This document shows positions 8,507 through 16,189 of a stretch of DNA of 58,947 bases, in pieces (positions within the stretch are counted from its first letter, which is position 1; the number at the start of each line of letters is the position of its first letter). This DNA is from Solirubrobacteraceae bacterium (lineage in GTDB: Bacteria; Actinomycetota; Thermoleophilia; Solirubrobacterales; Solirubrobacteraceae). The notes under the pieces were generated by a model. It was not told the DNA's origin, made no database searches, and saw only the letters and a list, made by a program, of their open reading frames with translations. The DNA lies in contig JADGPO010000058.1 in the NCBI GenBank assembly GCA_017882405.1, forward strand, positions 1 through 58,947, in the 5' to 3' direction. The translations under genes were made by a program, and so were the position numbers.

Positions 8507-9877
8507 TCAGCTGGCGACCCGGATCATCTTCTTGTTTACGAACTCGTCGGCGCCGAAGCGACCGAGCTCGCGGCCGAAGCCCGAGCGCTTCACGCCGCCG
8601 AAGGGCAGCTCCGCACCCTCCAATCCAACGGCGTTGACGAACACCATCCCGGCGTCGATCTGGTCCGCGACCCGCAGCGCCTGCTCGGAGTCGTTGGTCA
8701 TCACATAGGAACCGAGTCCGAAGGGAGTGTCGTTGGCCAGCTGGACGGCCTCGTCCTCTGAGCCGACCCGGTAGACGGAGGCCACGGGCCCGAAGAACTC
8801 CTCGCGGTAGGCATCGTTGTCGGGCGTGATGTCGGTGAGGATCGTCGTGTCGAAGAAGTTGCCGTCGTGGTCGCCGCCGGTCACCAGGGTCGCGCCCTGG
8901 TCCACGGCACGCTTGACCTGGTCGGCGAGGCGGTCGGTCGCCGTCGCCGAGGACAGGGGACCCACGGTCGTGTCGGCGGAGTTGGGATCCGACGGCTTGA
9001 CCGCGGTCAGCGCGCTCGTGAACTTCTCCATGAACGAGTCATACAGGTCGTCGACCACGATGAAGCGCTTGGCGGCGTTGCAGGCCTGCCCGGAGTTCTC
9101 CAAGCGCGCGCCCACGGCCGCCTCGACGGCCGCGCCCATGTCATCGGTGCTCAGCAGGATGAACGGGTCAGAGCCTCCCAGCTCCAGCACCACCTTCTTG
9201 AGGTTGCGCCCGGCGATCTCGGCCACCGCGGCGCCGGCGCGCTCGGAGCCGGTCAGCGAGACCCCGCGCACGCGCGGATCGGCGATCACCGTCTCGATCT
9301 GCTGGTTGGTGGCGAAGATGTTGATGTAGGCATCGGCCGGGAATCCGGCCTCGTGGAAGATCTGCTCCATCGCCTCCGCGGACTCCGGGCACTGGGGAGC
9401 GTGCTTGAGCAGGATCGTGTTGCCGAGCGCCAGGTTCGGACCCGCGAACCGCGCCACCTGGTAGTAGGGGTAGTTCCACGGCATGATGCCGAGCAGCGGC
9501 CCGTAGGAGCTGCGGCGGATGAACGCCGAACCGTCGCCCTCCAGCAGCTTGATCGGCTCGTCGGCCAGCAGCTCGGCGGCGTTGTCGGCGTAGTACTCGT
9601 AGATGGCGGCGGCGAAGTCGACCTCGCCGAGCGCCTGCTCGATCGGCTTGCCCATCTCGCGCACGATGATCTCGGCCAGCCGCTGACGCTGCTCGACGTG
9701 CAGCTCCCCCGCGCGGCGAATCAGCGCGGCGCGTGCGTCGACCTTGGACGAGGCGGCCCAGTCGCGATGAGCCTTGTCGGCGCGGCCGATCGCGTCCTGC
9801 AGCTGCTCGTCGCTGAGGGTCGGGTACTCGGCGAGGGTCTCCCCCGTCGCCGGATTGACAACTTTGTAATCGCTCAT
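8507..9877 (-). CDS. NAD(P)-dependent aldehyde dehydrogenase, succinate-semialdehyde type
   Basis: The enzyme (456 aa) oxidises an aldehyde to the acid with NAD(P)+. It begins with YKVVNPATGETLAEYP, typical of the GabD/SSADH group. The catalytic Glu lies in LELGGSDPFIL and the nucleophile Cys in ENSGQACNAAKRF; the coenzyme site has MPWNYPYYQ. The C-terminus closes with FGGVKRSGFGRELG. The start at 9877 has GAGAGG seven bases upstream; the open frame runs 59 codons further but without support. The substrate may be succinate semialdehyde, but closely related enzymes take other short aldehydes. It stands alone in the local minus-strand run. Confidence 0.92.
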   Translation of the reverse strand: MSDYKVVNPATGETLAEYPTLSDEQLQDAIGRADKAHRDWAASSKVDARAALIRRAGELHVEQRQRLAEIIVREMGKPIEQALGEVDFAAAIYEYYADNAAELLADEPIKLLEGDGSAFIRRSSYGPLLGIMPWNYPYYQVARFAGPNLALGNTILLKHAPQCPESAEAMEQIFHEAGFPADAYINIFATNQQIETVIADPRVRGVSLTGSERAGAAVAEIAGRNLKKVVLELGGSDPFILLSTDDMGAAVEAAVGARLENSGQACNAAKRFIVVDDLYDSFMEKFTSALTAVKPSDPNSADTTVGPLSSATATDRLADQVKRAVDQGATLVTGGDHDGNFFDTTILTDITPDNDAYREEFFGPVASVYRVGSEDEAVQLANDTPFGLGSYVMTNDSEQALRVADQIDAGMVFVNAVGLEGAELPFGGVKRSGFGRELGRFGADEFVNKKMIRVAS

Positions 9878-9959
9878 CGAAATCCTCTCTCGCGCGTCCT
9901 CATGCAGACCGGCGGGGATCGTAGCGAGGGCCGCCGGGCCTGGCCAGGCCGCTGCCGGG

Positions 9960-10793
9960 CTATGGCGATTTCGCGCTCTGTTCGGTTGCCTCGGGGTCGG
10001 CCACGGAGTCGGGCAGTGAGCCGCGCGGGATCCCCACCGCGTCGTGGGCTTCATCCCACGTCAGATTGCCCAGGTAGGCGTCGTGCAGCTCCCGGCGCTC
10101 CTGCTGATCCAGATGCGGAGCCGCCTCGGGCAGCGTGCGCTGCAGATGCTCGTCGCTGGCTTGTGCCAGCGGTCGTTCGGACAGCACCAGCGAGGCGAAG
10201 CGCTTGCCATCGGCCAGATGGCGGGCCGCCTCCAGGTTGCGCACCAGCTGCGAGCGCTTCGGATACCAGGGAGTCGCGGGCGGCAGTCCCTCTGGACTCC
10301 CCGCGGCGACGGTCACCACCAGCCGCTCGGTGATGAGCACGCAGTCCAGCGTGCTCATGTCCTCGAAACGCCACCAGGCGGGCGTCAGGCCCGAGCTGCG
10401 GGGCAGCAGGTCGCGGGCCCGGTCCTGGGCCCGAGCCTGGACGCCCGGCGGGTCGTCGTTGACGAGCGCACGGCGCAGCAGCATCGTCCCGGCAGAGGCG
10501 CCCTCGTCGGCGTCGGCCGGCCACACGAGCCGGTCGGGATGGTCGATGAACCACCCGAGCAGTCTCCGGGGCGCGACGGCCGGGTACTCGAGGCACCCGA
10601 GTCGGCCGCTGGCGGTGCGCACCGCCAGCTGCGTCTGCAGCCAGCCGGGAGCCTGCACGTACTCTGCGAGCCGCTGCACTCCATGCGGGGTTGCCGCGAG
10701 CAGAGCCGACAGCCAGGAACCACCCGCCGCGTCCTGCTTGAACAGCGTCGTGAAGAACGGCTCCAGGGGCGTCTCGCGCTCGTTTCCAGCCAT
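9960..10793 (-). CDS. hypothetical protein, 277 aa, downstream of the fluoride operon
   Basis: The ATG at 10793 has GAAGG two to three bases upstream, and translation from it gives a soluble protein with no membrane segment or signal. The sequence is rich in Leu, Trp and Asp (for example TPAWWRFEDMSTLDCVLITERLVVTVAAG) and ends in an acidic tail. I do not recognise the family. The middle resembles proteins that handle a nucleobase or nucleic acid substrate only vaguely, so no function is proposed. It starts 38 bases after the stop of the triple-DUF190 gene on the same strand, so it may be the last gene of the fluoride-responsive transcript. Confidence 0.7.
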   Translation of the reverse strand: MAGNERETPLEPFFTTLFKQDAAGGSWLSALLAATPHGVQRLAEYVQAPGWLQTQLAVRTASGRLGCLEYPAVAPRRLLGWFIDHPDRLVWPADADEGASAGTMLLRRALVNDDPPGVQARAQDRARDLLPRSSGLTPAWWRFEDMSTLDCVLITERLVVTVAAGSPEGLPPATPWYPKRSQLVRNLEAARHLADGKRFASLVLSERPLAQASDEHLQRTLPEAAPHLDQQERRELHDAYLGNLTWDEAHDAVGIPRGSLPDSVADPEATEQSAKSP

Positions 10794-10831
10794 CGCCTTC
10801 ACGCTACAACGGCGCCAGCCGGTGCCCCGAT

Positions 10832-11908
10832 TCAGAACTTGTGGCGGGCGAGCCGGAGGCCTCCCCAGCGCTCGGACTCGCTCAGCGCTGCCACCGCCGG
10901 CACCATCTCGCTGGTCACCAGACCGTGCTCCGTCGTCAGCTCGTCGATGATCGCGAAGGCGCGGGCGGTGCGCGGCGGGGTGTCGACGGCAATCGTCACC
11001 ACCGGCACGTGGCGGCGCAGCTGCAGGAGCTTGTCGCCGTGCGGCGGATGATCGCCGTGAAAGCCCCATACGCCCCGCAGGCTGGTGGCGCCGGCCAGGT
11101 CGGACTGGCGCAGGCGCCGCACGATCTCCAGGCTCAGCGACCGCCCCTGATGGGTGGCGGCCTGCGATGTGTAGACCATCAGCTTCTGCCAGATCGCCAG
11201 CCCCCGCTCGTCGCGCCCGGGCAGGGTGTGTGGCCGAGCGAGGAGCACGCCGTCGCGCTTGCAAACCCGCACGCGCTCCAGCGTGATCAGCGGATCGCGC
11301 AGCAGCCCGTCCAGCTCGGACAGGACCGCGGCGAGCCTGTCGCCGGCTCCCACCGCGATGACCATCGTGGGGACATCGGCGTTGCGCCCGAAGAACTTCG
11401 CGCGGGTGCGGCGTCCCCGCCGCGTGCCGTCGACGCCGAGCAGCACGGTGGCGCCGGCGATTCCCCGACGATGCAGCAGCTCGCACACGGCCACGAACGC
11501 CGATCGGCCGGCGGCACGCTCGTAGCGACCGAGGTACACGGTCAGCTTGGTCGCCTCGCCCAGCTGGTCGGGCAGGCGGATCTCGCCCAGCTCGCCGGTC
11601 AGCATGCGCGCCCGCTCCAGCGTGATCAGGCCGCGGCGCTTGACCGCCAGCACCCGCTCGAGCAGCGACTCGATCCGCGCTGCGCTGTCGACGGCGATCG
11701 AGACCACCGGGAGGTCCTCCGACAGCGTCAGCAGCCGGTCGGTGTGGCGGTGGTGCAGGCGGCCGAAGCCCTCCGCGCCGCGCAGCAGGACGCTCGCCTG
11801 CAGCTGATGGCGGCCGTAGATGTCCAGCAGCTCGTCGGCCAGCAGGCGCCCGGAGGAGCGGTCGCGCTCGCCGAAGTAGGTGGTCAGCTTGAGGCAGTCC
11901 TCGTTCAT
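10832..11908 (-). CDS. triple DUF190 (PII-like) domain protein of the fluoride operon
   Basis: Three copies of a DUF190 domain of about 100 residues lie end to end: residues about 5-100 (LKLTTYFGERDRSSGR...), 120-218 (TKLTVYLGRYERAAGR...) and 240-335 (QKLMVYTSQAATHQGR...). Each copy repeats KL-x-x-Y, a GR step, an A-x-V-L-L-G or A-T-S-L-R-G strand, and a P-V-V/P-T-M-V strand followed by I-A-V. DUF190 proteins are usually single domains of about 110 residues, belong to the PII-like superfamily and are often found next to crcB. PII proteins work as trimers, so three fused domains could fold as a covalent pseudo-trimer. The start overlaps the stop of the second crcB by four bases (ATGA), so translation is coupled. 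Ligand and role are unknown. Confidence 0.88.
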   Translation of the reverse strand: MNEDCLKLTTYFGERDRSSGRLLADELLDIYGRHQLQASVLLRGAEGFGRLHHRHTDRLLTLSEDLPVVSIAVDSAARIESLLERVLAVKRRGLITLERARMLTGELGEIRLPDQLGEATKLTVYLGRYERAAGRSAFVAVCELLHRRGIAGATVLLGVDGTRRGRRTRAKFFGRNADVPTMVIAVGAGDRLAAVLSELDGLLRDPLITLERVRVCKRDGVLLARPHTLPGRDERGLAIWQKLMVYTSQAATHQGRSLSLEIVRRLRQSDLAGATSLRGVWGFHGDHPPHGDKLLQLRRHVPVVTIAVDTPPRTARAFAIIDELTTEHGLVTSEMVPAVAALSESERWGGLRLARHKF

Positions 11909-12180
11909 ACCTGCGCTCCGATCGCGCGGCCGAGGGCCGCGGTCGCGACCCCCACGATCACGCTGAGCCAGGCGTTGACCATCGCTGCGCGAACCTCTCC
12001 GTCCTCGGCCAGCCGCTGCGTCTCGAGCATCCAGGTGGAGAACGTCGTGTACGACCCCAGCGTGGCGGTGCCGGCGAGGACCAGGGCCTCTCCACTCAGC
12101 GCCAGACCGCCCAGCAGACCGAGCAGCAGGGCGCCGGTCAGGTTGATGGTCAGCGTGCCGAACGGGAAGTCAGTCACCAC
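11905..12180 (-). CDS. crcB: CrcB/Fluc fluoride channel, second copy, C-terminal part (split or frameshifted)
   Basis: This frame gives 91 residues that begin in the middle of a Fluc protein. It has FPFGTLTINLTGALLLG (the Asn-bearing helix), GSYTTFSTW (the Phe/Thr box that lines the fluoride path) and two more helices. It lacks the first helix, which is encoded in another frame immediately upstream (12170-12274). The GTG at 12180 lies inside the upstream frame, in GTGGTGACTGA, so re-initiation after that stop is possible. If it is not joined to or co-assembled with the first part, it is probably non-functional. Its stop overlaps the DUF190 start. Normal Fluc length is about 125 residues; the two parts together give that. 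Confidence 0.75.
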   Translation of the reverse strand: MVTDFPFGTLTINLTGALLLGLLGGLALSGEALVLAGTATLGSYTTFSTWMLETQRLAEDGEVRAAMVNAWLSVIVGVATAALGRAIGAQV

Positions 12181-12274
12181 TGAGCCGCTGGGAGATCTGC
12201 CCGTCGATCAAGAAGCGCGCGATCGCCCCCACCCCGCCGAGCACGGCGACGGCCGCCCACGCCCAGGTGCTCAT
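12170..12274 (-). CDS. crcB: CrcB/Fluc second copy, N-terminal helix only, 34 aa
   Basis: The ATG at 12274 overlaps the stop of the first crcB by three bases (ATGA). It encodes MSTWAWAAVAVLGGVGA followed by IARF, which is the first Fluc helix with its conserved G-x-x-G-A-x-x-R-F pattern, and then hits TGA at 12172-12170. At the break the DNA reads GGTGACTGACTTC: removal of one TGAC copy would restore an unbroken protein (LSGD joined to FPFGTL). The feature is therefore the front part of one ancestral gene. A +1 frameshift at the weak stop context UGAC would also join the frames. Confidence 0.7.
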   Translation of the reverse strand: MSTWAWAAVAVLGGVGAIARFLIDGQISQRLSGD

Positions 12275-12660
12275 ACCACCAGCCGCGCGCGGCGGACGGC
12301 GGCCGTGGTCAGCCAGATCGCCAGATAGCCGCCGACCAGGCTGGCCGTGGCGTAGCCGACCGCTTGCCCGTAGCGGTCGTGATCGAGCATTTTCAGGATC
12401 TCCACCTGCATCGTGGAGAAGGTGGTGTAGGCGCCGCATAATCCGGTGCCGAGCAGTGGCCGGCGGTAGGTCGACTGCGGCAGACGCTCCTGCAGGCGGG
12501 TAGCGAAGTAGGCCAGCGCGACCGAGCCGCTGAGGTTGATGGCGAACGTCAGCCACGGCCAGCCCGGCGCCCCGCCGGTGAACCGTGTACCCAGCCAGAC
12601 CCGCAGCAGAGCGCCCGCCGCACCCCCCGCGAAGATCGCTCCCAGCTCCCGTCCATCCAT
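12271..12660 (-). CDS. crcB: CrcB/Fluc fluoride ion channel
   Basis: The 129-residue protein is a complete Fluc channel with four apolar helices. It shows the G-x-A-G-A-L-L-R start, INLSGSVALAY with the pore Asn, and GLCGAYTTFSTMQVE, the conserved Phe-box helix. Fluc channels are dual-topology dimers that let fluoride leave the cytoplasm and so protect enzymes from it. Many Gram-positive bacteria have two crcB genes in tandem whose products pair. The ATG at 12660 has AGGAG seven bases upstream, and this site is the arm of the switch hairpin at 12666-12707. It is the first gene after the riboswitch and overlaps the next frame by four bases. Confidence 0.95.
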   Translation of the reverse strand: MDGRELGAIFAGGAAGALLRVWLGTRFTGGAPGWPWLTFAINLSGSVALAYFATRLQERLPQSTYRRPLLGTGLCGAYTTFSTMQVEILKMLDHDRYGQAVGYATASLVGGYLAIWLTTAAVRRARLVV

Positions 12661-12665
12661 TGCGC

Positions 12666-12707
12666 GGCTCCTTTCGGCCGACGACCCGTCGTCACACGAA
12701 AGGAGCC
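12666..12707 (-). promoter_or_regulatory. Shine-Dalgarno-sequestering hairpin of the fluoride switch
   Basis: On the minus strand, GGCTCCTTTCG (12707-12697) is the exact complement of CGAAAGGAGCC (12676-12666), which contains the ribosome binding site of crcB. A second small stem (GACGAC/GTCGTC) fills the loop. The upstream arm starts within the GGCTCC of the riboswitch pseudoknot. When fluoride is bound, GGCTCC is held in the aptamer and the binding site is free; without fluoride the hairpin hides it. The pairing is seen; the mechanism is inferred. Confidence 0.8.
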
Positions 12708-12777
12708 ATTAGCCCTTGCCAGTCCGGGCGGTTCGGAGCGATGGAACGCTCACCTCAGGGCACCATCTGAGGGGGGC
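12701..12777 (-). promoter_or_regulatory. fluoride riboswitch (crcB motif)
   Basis: Read on the minus strand, the leader of crcB contains the known crcB-motif pieces in order. A first stem (CCTCAG/CTGAGG) encloses ATGGTGCC, then come AACCGCCC and GGGC (second stem), and finally TAATGGCTCCT. The consensus ends in GGGCUGAUGGCUCCU, so there is one difference (TAATGG for TGATGG). The loop GGTGCC can pair with GGCTCC in a pseudoknot with one mismatch. It lies 41 bases before the crcB start and ends in the arm of the switch hairpin. Confidence 0.85.
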
Positions 12778-12834
12778 AAACATAGCGTGCCGACCGATGC
12801 GCGTCGCGCGCGGCCCGAGTCGCCGGCGCGCGGT

Positions 12835-13839
12835 TCAGCCGCGGTGGCGGACGCCCTCGGAGGCGCCCGGAGCGAGCGTCGGCTCCGTCACCGGGATATC
12901 GCCGAGAGCCTCGTCGATCGCCGCCAGCGTGTCGGGGCTGAGCTTGGCACCGGCGGCGGCGGCGTTGTCGTGAACCTGCTCGGGCCGCGAGGCACCGACG
13001 ATCGCCGAGGCGACGTTGGGCTGGCGCAGCACCCAGGCGACCGCCAGCTGGGCCATGCCCAAATCCGCCTGCTCGGCGATCCGAGCCAGGCGCTGCACGG
13101 CCGTCAGCGTCTCGTCATCGAGGAAGCGCGAGATGAACGTGCTCATCGCCTCGCTGGCGGCGCGGGAGTCGCCGGGCGGCGCCTCGCCGGGGCGGTACTT
13201 GCCGGTGAGCACGCCCTCGGCCAGCGGCGACCAGCACACCTGGGAGATCGAGTGGGTCTCACACAGCGAGATCAGCTCGGCCTCCGGCGCTCGCCACAGC
13301 ATCGAGTACTGGGGCTGCGACGACACGGGCTTGACGGCGTCGGGGACCGCCAGCGCCGCCTTGATCTGGCGCGGCGTCCACTCGCTGAAGCCCACGTAGC
13401 GCACCTTGCCCGAGCGCACCGCCTCGGTGAGCGCCTCCATCGTCTCGTCGATCGGTGTCTCGACGTCGAAGCGATGGCATTGGTAGAGGTCGATGTAGTC
13501 GGTCTGCAGCCGCTTCAGCGAGGCATCCAGCTGCTTGGCGATCTGCGGGCCCGAGAGTCCGCGATCCTCGTCGGACATCGGGAAGAAGACCTTGGTGGCC
13601 AGGATGTAGGAGTCACGCGGGTAGTCGGACAGGATCTCGCCCCAGGCCGACTCGGCCGCGCCGCGGCCGTAGACGTTGGCGGTGTCGAAGAAATTGACGC
13701 CGGCGTCGAAGGCGGCCCGCGTGCAGGCCTCGGTCTGATCGCGCTCCACGCCCCCGGAGTAGGTGAGCCATGAGCCCAGCGAGATCTCCGAGACCTCCAG
13801 GTCGCTGTCGCCGAGCCGGCGACGCGGGACCTCACTCAT
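12835..13839 (-). CDS. aldo/keto reductase
   Basis: The 334-residue protein is an NADPH-dependent aldo/keto reductase of the KCNAB/voltage-channel-beta-like group. It begins with RRRLGDSDLEVSEISLGSW and shows the catalytic set Asp and Tyr in FDTANVYGRG, Lys in ILATKVFF and His in YQCHRFD. The NADP-binding end has AIVGASRPEQV. The start at 13839 overlaps the last eight bases of the PRC-barrel gene, which suggests coupled translation; the open frame upstream belongs to that gene. The substrate is not predictable. It ends about 58 bases before the fluoride riboswitch, whose transcript probably has its own promoter. Confidence 0.92.
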   Translation of the reverse strand: MSEVPRRRLGDSDLEVSEISLGSWLTYSGGVERDQTEACTRAAFDAGVNFFDTANVYGRGAAESAWGEILSDYPRDSYILATKVFFPMSDEDRGLSGPQIAKQLDASLKRLQTDYIDLYQCHRFDVETPIDETMEALTEAVRSGKVRYVGFSEWTPRQIKAALAVPDAVKPVSSQPQYSMLWRAPEAELISLCETHSISQVCWSPLAEGVLTGKYRPGEAPPGDSRAASEAMSTFISRFLDDETLTAVQRLARIAEQADLGMAQLAVAWVLRQPNVASAIVGASRPEQVHDNAAAAGAKLSPDTLAAIDEALGDIPVTEPTLAPGASEGVRHRG

Positions 13840-14389
13840 CGTCGTAGCGCTGTACCTTCTCGCGCGCCTGGCGCGCCGCCCGGCGGGCCTCCTCGGCCTC
13901 TCGCTCGGCCTGGGTGGCGGCCTCACTGGCGCCGTGCGCGCGCTCGTGGGCCACGTCGCGGGCCTCGATCTTGTCGCGCGCTTCGGAGTCCAGCTGGTCG
14001 GCGCGGGCTCGCGCCGTGTCGGCCTCGGCGCGACGGGTCTCGGCCTCTCCCGAGCTCTCCAGCTCCACCCGCTCGGAGAACTTCAGCCCGTAGGCGGCGC
14101 CTAGCGCGTCGAGTGTTCCCGCGTCGGGCGCCGTGTCACCGGCGGCCTCGGGGGCGGCGTCGACCGTCGCCTTGTCATGGACGACCCGCACATAGTCGCG
14201 CCCGACGCTGGCGCCGTCGATCGGGACGAGCTTGGAATGGCGCCCCAGCAGTCCGCTCTTGACCGCGGCCAGCATCGGCGTGCCGCTGGACTTGTCGAAG
14301 TAGACCTCCTCGAGCCTGCCCAGCTGCTCGCCCGCGGGATCGAGCACCGGCTGCCCACGCCATCCCTCGATGTGCTCGACGTTGATCAT
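13832..14389 (-). CDS. PRC-barrel domain protein with C-terminal coiled coil
   Basis: Residues about 5-75 form a PRC-barrel: IEGWRGQPVLDPAGEQLGR, then VYFDKSSGTPMLAAVKSG, then KLVPIDGASVGRDYVRV. This small beta-barrel occurs in 16S rRNA processing proteins and in photosynthetic and sporulation proteins of unknown function. After residue 95 the protein is almost entirely Ala/Glu/Arg and should form a long charged coiled coil. No membrane segment is seen. It overlaps the aldo/keto reductase start, so the two are probably cotranscribed. Stress-linked PRC proteins are common in this group of bacteria, but no role can be assigned. Confidence 0.82.
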   Translation of the reverse strand: MINVEHIEGWRGQPVLDPAGEQLGRLEEVYFDKSSGTPMLAAVKSGLLGRHSKLVPIDGASVGRDYVRVVHDKATVDAAPEAAGDTAPDAGTLDALGAAYGLKFSERVELESSGEAETRRAEADTARARADQLDSEARDKIEARDVAHERAHGASEAATQAEREAEEARRAARQAREKVQRYDDE

Positions 14390-14417
14390 CAGAGAGTCCA
14401 GATTACCCGGGAGTCCC

Positions 14418-15038
14418 CTAGGAGGTGGGGCGCGTCATCTTGAAGACCTCGCCCAACGCCGAGTAGTCGGCCGGGCCGCCGAGGCGCGCCACCGGGTTGA
14501 GCCGAGCGGTCTCGACCACGCCGTCGACGATCGCGGACTCGTCCAGGTGCACGCCGATCACCTGGCCGATCACCAGGTGCTGGTCGGTCTCCCGGCCGTC
14601 GATGCCCTGCAACCGCAGGTGGTGGACCACGCGGCACTCCATCGCGCATCGGGCGGCGGCCACTCGCGGAGGCGCGACCAGACGGGAGGGGGCCATCTCC
14701 AGGCCCGCCCGCTCGAATTCGCTGGCCCCCCGCGGCAGCGGCGCCGAGGTCTCGTTCATCGCCTCGCGCAGCTCGAACGTCACCAGGTTCCACACGAACT
14801 CGCGCAGCTCGCCGGCGAACGTGGAGGAGTCCTTGGCCCCGTGGCTGGAGAAGGCCAGCATCGGCGGCCCCTCCCCGATCGCGTTGAAGAAGCTGTAGGG
14901 GGCGAGGTTGACCGAGCCGTCCTGCGCCATCGTCGAGACCCAGCCGATCGGCCGGGGCGCCACCAGCGACTTGAACGGATCGTGCGGGAGCAGCTCGTGG
15001 TCGCGCTCGGCAGGTTGGTAGAAGATCACGGCGAACAA
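14418..15038 (-). CDS. flavin reductase-like FMN-binding protein
   Basis: The 206-residue protein matches the flavoredoxin/flavin reductase-like split-barrel family. Visible family elements are RPIGWVSTMAQDGSVNLAPY, which lines the FMN phosphate, SFFNAIGEGPPMLAFSS, and KDSSTFAGELREFVWNL. Such proteins bind FMN and transfer electrons, or form the reductase half of two-component monooxygenases. The start is a TTG at 15038 or a GTG at 15029; neither has a strong binding site. It is read toward the PRC-barrel gene and ends 28 bases before it, so an operon is possible. It is divergent from the fibronectin-like secreted protein. Confidence 0.85.
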   Translation of the reverse strand: MFAVIFYQPAERDHELLPHDPFKSLVAPRPIGWVSTMAQDGSVNLAPYSFFNAIGEGPPMLAFSSHGAKDSSTFAGELREFVWNLVTFELREAMNETSAPLPRGASEFERAGLEMAPSRLVAPPRVAAARCAMECRVVHHLRLQGIDGRETDQHLVIGQVIGVHLDESAIVDGVVETARLNPVARLGGPADYSALGEVFKMTRPTS

Positions 15039-15134
15039 CCTACTGCCCCGGCCGATCGGCTCCCCCTGCGCTCGCGCAACTAACGCCCGTCAACCGGTAT
15101 AAGAACGATGTAAATCCTGGCGGAGGAGGTCGCA

Positions 15135-16142
15135 GTGAGACGCATCTCGAAGGTCCTGGCGGTGGCGTTCGTGATCGCGGGGTGCCTCCCCGCCGCGGCG
15201 CTGGCCGCGTCTCCGACGGCGACGACCGGAGCGGCCACCACGGTCAGCCAGACCGGCGCCGTCCTGCACGGCAGCGTGAATCCCAACGGCGTGGCCACCG
15301 GTTGTGTGTTCCAGTACGGCCCCACGCCCAACCTGGGGATCGACAGCTCCTCGCACTCGATCGGTGCCGGCACCAAGACCGTCGACGTCGCGCGGCCGCT
15401 CGGCGGGCTGACGCCCGGGACGGTCTACTACTACCGGATCGCCGCCACCAGCACGGCGGGCACGGCGTTCGGAGCGATCCGCCACTTCACCACCGGTGGG
15501 CACCCGCCGCCCGCGGTTGTCACCGGCGTGGCGGTCAACGTGCGCAAGACCGTGTCCACTCCCACGGGGCTGGTCAACGGCAATGGCGCCCCTACCGACT
15601 GGCAGATCCAGTACGGGCTGACCACCAGCTATGGCCTGCAGACGCCTCTCCTGGCCCTGAACCCGGTCGTGGCCGCGGCGCTGCCCGTGTCGGCTCAGCT
15701 CACCGGCCTCGCGCCCGCAACCCTGTTCCACTACCGCACCGTGGCCGTCCAACACGCCACCGGAGCGATCTCCTACGGCGCCGACGCCACGTTCTTCACC
15801 GAGCCAGATCACCGGCCGGTGCCGCGGTTCTCGCCGCACACCTCGCCGGGCTCGAACAAGAGGTCACCGTACGCGTTCACCACCACCGGCACGCTGTCGG
15901 GCGCGAGCTTCATCCCGGCGATCGACCGGTGCACCGGCAACGTCGGCGTGCGTTACTACAACGGCAAGCACCAGCTGGCCGTCGTGGTCGCCCCGGTCGG
16001 CGGGGACTGCAAGTTCAACGCGCAGGCCTCGTTCAAGCGCACCCACCACAAGGGCCCGGTCAGGCTGCGGGTCACCGTCAGCTTCCGCGGCAACGGCTAC
16101 ATCGCCCCCGTCAACCGCGTCAACCACGTGAGCGCGGGCTAG
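15135..16142 (+). CDS. secreted protein with two fibronectin-III-like repeats
   Basis: The GTG at 15135 has a strong GGAGGAGG site. The first 24 residues are a signal peptide (MRRISKVLAVAFVIAGCLPA, cut near ALAA). Two repeats follow, about residues 25-120 and 125-220. Each has the pattern A-x-L-H-G-x-V-N-x-N-G, then a Y-G strand (FQYGPTPNLG, IQYGLTTSYG), and ends in GTVYYYRIAAT or ATLFHYRTVAV. These are the hallmarks of bacterial FN3-like modules. The last third is a different beta-rich domain with two Cys (DRCTGNVGV and GGDCKFNAQ). It is probably an extracellular or cell-wall-attached adhesin-like protein. Confidence 0.8.
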   Translation: MRRISKVLAVAFVIAGCLPAAALAASPTATTGAATTVSQTGAVLHGSVNPNGVATGCVFQYGPTPNLGIDSSSHSIGAGTKTVDVARPLGGLTPGTVYYYRIAATSTAGTAFGAIRHFTTGGHPPPAVVTGVAVNVRKTVSTPTGLVNGNGAPTDWQIQYGLTTSYGLQTPLLALNPVVAAALPVSAQLTGLAPATLFHYRTVAVQHATGAISYGADATFFTEPDHRPVPRFSPHTSPGSNKRSPYAFTTTGTLSGASFIPAIDRCTGNVGVRYYNGKHQLAVVVAPVGGDCKFNAQASFKRTHHKGPVRLRVTVSFRGNGYIAPVNRVNHVSAG

Positions 16143-16154
16143 AAATCGCCGGGC

Positions 16155-16189
16155 GCCCCGGCGCGGACGGCAGCCGTCCGCGCCGGGGC
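16155..16189 (+). terminator. 16-bp perfect hairpin between two plus-strand genes
   Basis: GCCCCGGCGCGGACGG at 16155-16170 pairs without mismatch with 16174-16189 around a three-base CAG loop. It lies 12 bases after the stop of the secreted protein and 11 bases before the ATG of the next gene. There is no T-run. It probably ends the upstream transcript, and if read through it would hinder ribosome access to the next start. Confidence 0.6.

Noticed and set aside
10794..11486. Open extension of the 277-aa protein frame to 508 codons
   Set aside because: It is the shadow of the DUF190 gene; the ATG at 10793 has a binding site and the upstream translation is Arg/Pro-rich nonsense.
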